Shown here piece after piece: positions 5,131 to 7,582 of a stretch of DNA of 7,582 nucleotides. How positions within the stretch are numbered: position 1 is the stretch's first letter; every line of letters begins with the position of its first letter. The notes beneath the pieces are model-generated. The model did not search any database. It saw nothing but the letters and a program-made list of their open reading frames with translations, and had not been told where the DNA came from. Source of the stretch: Actinomycetota bacterium. GTDB taxonomy: Bacteria > Actinomycetota > Actinomycetes > JACCUZ01. Made by a program: the position numbers and the translations under genes. The stretch is from positions 1-7,582 of the forward strand of contig JAVEDA010000316.1 in assembly GCA_030841195.1 (NCBI GenBank), read 5' to 3'.

Positions 5131-6807
5131 GTGATCTCGGAGCACGCGGGGCAGTCGAGCCCGTCCGCATCGGCGGAGGCCGCGCCGTGGTGGCGTGGCG
5201 CCGTCATCTACGAGATCTACCCGCGCAGCTTCGCTGACGGCAGCGGCGACGGCACCGGCGACCTGGCCGGTGTCCGAGCCCGGCTGCCCTACCTGCGCGA
5301 CCTCGGGATCGACGCGGTGTGGTTCACCCCGTGGTACCCGTCCCCGATGGCCGACGGTGGCTACGACGTCACCGACTACCGCGCCATCGACCCGGGGTTC
5401 GGCGACCTGCGCGAGGCCGAGCTGCTGATAGCCGAGGCCCGCGAGATGGGGATCCGCACCATCGTCGACGTCGTCCCGAACCACGTCTCCGACCAGCACC
5501 CTTGGTTCCACGAGGCGCTCGGGTCGCCGGCCGGCTCCGCGGCGCGGGGGCGGTTCTGGTTCCGGCCCGGCCGCGGTGCCGACGGCGAGCTGCCGCCGAA
5601 CGCCTGGGTCTCCGAGTTCGGCGGCCCGGCCTGGACACGCACCACCGACCCGGACGGCTCGCCGGGCGAGTGGTACCTGCACCTGTTCGCCCCGAGCCAG
5701 CCTGACCTGAACTGGGGCCACCCGGAGGTCCGCGAGGAGCACGAGGACGTCCTGCGGTTCTGGTTCGACCGCGGGGTGGCCGGCATCCGGATCGACTCGG
5801 CTGCCCTGCTGGTGAAGGACCCGAAGCTGCCCGACGTCGCGACGCTGCATGCCCCCGGCGAGCACCCGTACGTCGACCGGGACGAGCTGCAGGACATCTA
5901 CCGCGGCTGGCGAGCCGTCGCGGACTCGTACGGCGACGACCTGGCGTTGATCGGCGAGCTGTGGCTGCCGGAAGCCACCCGGTTCGCGCGGTACCTGCGG
6001 CCGGGCGTTCTCAACAGCGCGTTCAACTTCGACTTCCTGGTGTGCCCGTGGGACGCCGACCGCCTGCGCGCCTCGATCCAGCAGACGACGGAGGTGCACG
6101 CCGAGGTCGGCGCCCCGACCACCTGGGTGCTGTCCAACCACGACGTGACCCGGCCGGTGACGCGGTATGGCCGCAGCGACACGTCGTTCTCCTTCGAGGC
6201 CAAGCGGTACGGCACCCCAACCGACCTGTGGCTGGGACTCCGGCGGGCCCGGGCCGCTGCCCTGCTCACGATGGCGCTGCCCGGCTGCGTCTACCTCTAC
6301 CAGGGCGAGGAGCTCGGCCTGCCGGAGGTCGAGGACATCCCGCCCGGCCTGCTGCAGGACCCGATGCACTTCCGGTCGCACGGTGTCGACCCGGGTCGCG
6401 ACGGCTGCCGGGTGCCAATGCCTTGGTCCGGCGACACCCCGCCCTACGGCTTCAGTCCGGACGATGCGGACGACGAGCCGTGGCTGCCGCAGCCGGCCGA
6501 CTGGGCCGGCCTGACCGTCGAGTCGCAGACGGGAATCCCCACCTCGACCCTCGAGCTCTATCGCGCGGCGCTGCGACTGCGGCGCGACCTGCCCAACCTC
6601 GGCGACGGCCCGATGACCTGGCTGCCGTCCGCGCCCCAGGTCCTGGCCTTCGCGCGGGGGCCCGACTTCGCCTGCGTCGTCAACCTCGGACCCGACCCGG
6701 TCGAGCTCCCAGCCCACGACCACGTCCTGCTCATCAGTGCCGCGCTGAAGGGAGGTCGCCTCCCGGCCGACACCGCCGCCTGGCTGCGGATCAGCGCACC
6801 CGGATAA
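5131..6807 (+). CDS. aglA: GH13 alpha-glucosidase (oligo-1,6-glucosidase-like group), cytoplasmic
   Basis: A 558-residue enzyme, full length for GH13 alpha-glucosidases. It begins with the family's WWRGAVIYEIYPRSF (20-34) and has no signal peptide, so it acts inside the cell on sugars that have been imported. The conserved GH13 regions are visible: DVVPNH (113-118), GIRIDSAA with nucleophile Asp222, IGELW with acid/base Glu276, and SNHD with transition-state Asp338. QPDLNW (190-195) is the region V signature of the oligo-1,6-glucosidase group. It should release glucose from the non-reducing end of short alpha-glucosides such as maltose or isomaltose. The exact linkage is uncertain: Ser223 follows the nucleophile, where characterised maltases and isomaltases differ. 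GGGAGGG (5116-5122) supports GTG 5131 as start. The gene follows the MalR-like regulator and lies 93 bases before the ABC binding protein, with no visible terminator between. The symbol follows actinomycete usage by resemblance and is not proven orthology. Confidence 0.94.
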   Translation: MISEHAGQSSPSASAEAAPWWRGAVIYEIYPRSFADGSGDGTGDLAGVRARLPYLRDLGIDAVWFTPWYPSPMADGGYDVTDYRAIDPGFGDLREAELLIAEAREMGIRTIVDVVPNHVSDQHPWFHEALGSPAGSAARGRFWFRPGRGADGELPPNAWVSEFGGPAWTRTTDPDGSPGEWYLHLFAPSQPDLNWGHPEVREEHEDVLRFWFDRGVAGIRIDSAALLVKDPKLPDVATLHAPGEHPYVDRDELQDIYRGWRAVADSYGDDLALIGELWLPEATRFARYLRPGVLNSAFNFDFLVCPWDADRLRASIQQTTEVHAEVGAPTTWVLSNHDVTRPVTRYGRSDTSFSFEAKRYGTPTDLWLGLRRARAAALLTMALPGCVYLYQGEELGLPEVEDIPPGLLQDPMHFRSHGVDPGRDGCRVPMPWSGDTPPYGFSPDDADDEPWLPQPADWAGLTVESQTGIPTSTLELYRAALRLRRDLPNLGDGPMTWLPSAPQVLAFARGPDFACVVNLGPDPVELPAHDHVLLISAALKGGRLPADTAAWLRISAPG

Positions 6808-6835
6808 GCCACCCCAGCCTGCCTGACTGCACCAC

Positions 6836-6860
6836 CTGCACGCCGCTCGCACTGCACGCC
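6836..6860 (+). repeat. Short direct repeat CTGCACGCC between glucosidase and binding-protein genes
   Basis: CTGCACGCC occurs at 6836-6844 and 6852-6860, with a further CTGCAC at 6827-6832. The gap of 93 bases (6808-6900) otherwise holds only the ribosome binding site of the next gene. There is no dyad matching the operators elsewhere in the window. The repeat may be chance. Confidence 0.25.
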
Positions 6861-6900
6861 TACCACCCGCGCATCCATGCGTCCCACCAGGAGGAAGACG

Positions 6901-7582
6901 ATGACGTCCCTACGCAAGATCGCCGCACTGGCCAGCGCCGGTGCGCTGACGGTCGGGCTGCTCGCAGCATGCTCGGGCAGCTCCGACGGAACACCCAGCG
7001 GAAACGCCAGCTCCAAAAAGGTCACCATCACCGTGGCTGGCCTCCTGCCCACCGCCGACGACGCTGCGAAGCAGCAGCTCGCCGATCGGGTCGCCTCGTT
7101 CGAGAAGAAGTACCCGAACATCACGGTCAAGCCGGAGGACTACGAGTGGCTTGCTTCCACCTTCACCACTCAGCTCGCAGGTGGCACGCTGCCGAACGTC
7201 TTCGAGATCCCGCTGACCGACGGCAAGACCCTCATCGAGAACAAGCAGCTGGCCGACATCGACAAGTACGTCAAGGCGCTCCCGTACGGCAGCGACTTCA
7301 ACCCGAACCTCGTCGCCAACGGCACCGGAGCAGACGGCAAGATCTACGCCGTACCCGCGAAGTCCATCTACGCGGTCGCGCTGCACTACAACCGCAAGCT
7401 GTTCGAAAAGGCGGGCCTCGACCCCGACCAGCCGCCGACGACGTGGGACGAGGTACGCGCGGACGCCAAGAAGATCCACGACGCCACCAAGGTCGCGGGC
7501 TACGCAACGATGGCGCTCGACAACTCGGGCGGCTGGCAGCTCGCCGCCGGCGCCAACTCGCGCGGCGGCGTCATCGAGACGT
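6901..7582 (+). CDS. Sugar ABC transporter substrate-binding lipoprotein (MalE/UgpB-like), C-terminus cut off by window edge
   Basis: 227 complete codons are visible, open to the window edge; the family usually has about 420 residues, so roughly half is present. A strong ribosome site AGGAGGA (6889-6895) precedes ATG 6901. Residues 1-23 are a lipoprotein signal peptide (MTSLRK, hydrophobic core, LLAA) with lipidation Cys24, followed by a Ser/Gly/Asn-rich linker to about 39. The mature part matches extracellular solute-binding protein family 1: VTITVAG, FEKKYPNITVKP, FTTQLAGGTLPNVFE, KIYAVPAKS, ALHYNRKLFEKAGLDP and PTTWDEV. Such proteins sit on the outer face of the membrane, capture sugars and deliver them to a two-permease importer. 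Gene order with the regulator and intracellular alpha-glucosidase suggests an alpha-glucoside such as maltose or maltodextrin as ligand, but the sequence alone does not fix it. Permease genes probably follow beyond the window. Confidence 0.92.
   Translation, partial: MTSLRKIAALASAGALTVGLLAACSGSSDGTPSGNASSKKVTITVAGLLPTADDAAKQQLADRVASFEKKYPNITVKPEDYEWLASTFTTQLAGGTLPNVFEIPLTDGKTLIENKQLADIDKYVKALPYGSDFNPNLVANGTGADGKIYAVPAKSIYAVALHYNRKLFEKAGLDPDQPPTTWDEVRADAKKIHDATKVAGYATMALDNSGGWQLAAGANSRGGVIET

Noticed and set aside
4918..6852. 644-codon open frame on the minus strand
   Set aside because: It is antisense to the GH13 gene, which has all its catalytic motifs on the plus strand. The mirror translation is low complexity with no recognisable fold.

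Overview
The window reads as chromosomal DNA of a high-GC Gram-positive bacterium (actinomycete). The evidence is strong G/C bias at third codon positions, GTG starts, actinobacterial-type protein families and long spurious open frames antisense to real genes. I cannot name a genus from sequence alone.

Left block, minus strand (about 1-3150): a three-part signalling phosphatase (RsbW-like ATPase, linker, GAF, SpoIIE/PP2C) starts at 3057 and ends at 892. It is followed after 40 bases by an exported NlpC/P60 cell-wall peptidase that runs off the left edge. The peptidase is truncated by the window, but its signal peptide, SH3-like regions and catalytic cysteine are all visible. The two genes probably share a transcript, which may link a stress or partner-switching regulator to wall remodelling.

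Middle (3241-3827, plus strand): remains of a formylglycine-generating enzyme (FGE/SUMF1 family) gene. Ribosome binding site, start codon and stop codon survive. Three internal deletions have removed roughly a third of the gene and put the surviving pieces in two reading frames. This is a pseudogene.

Right block, plus strand (about 3870-7582): an alpha-glucoside/maltose-type utilisation locus. It comprises a MalR-like LacI-family regulator, a cytoplasmic GH13 alpha-glucosidase, and the start of a lipoprotein sugar-binding subunit of an ABC importer that runs off the right edge; permease genes would be expected beyond it. GCAAG/CTTGC dyads overlap the regulator's own promoter, and another lies upstream of the glucosidase. 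This suggests one regulator represses both itself and the catabolic operon until sugar arrives. The regulator's -10 box is placed so that transcription should start at or within a base of its GTG codon, so it is probably translated from a leaderless mRNA.

I see no CRISPR array, tRNA, rRNA, insertion sequence, phage gene or convincing novel multi-gene system. The points most worth a second look are the FGE pseudogene with its deletion pattern, and the leaderless, auto-regulated regulator with its operators.
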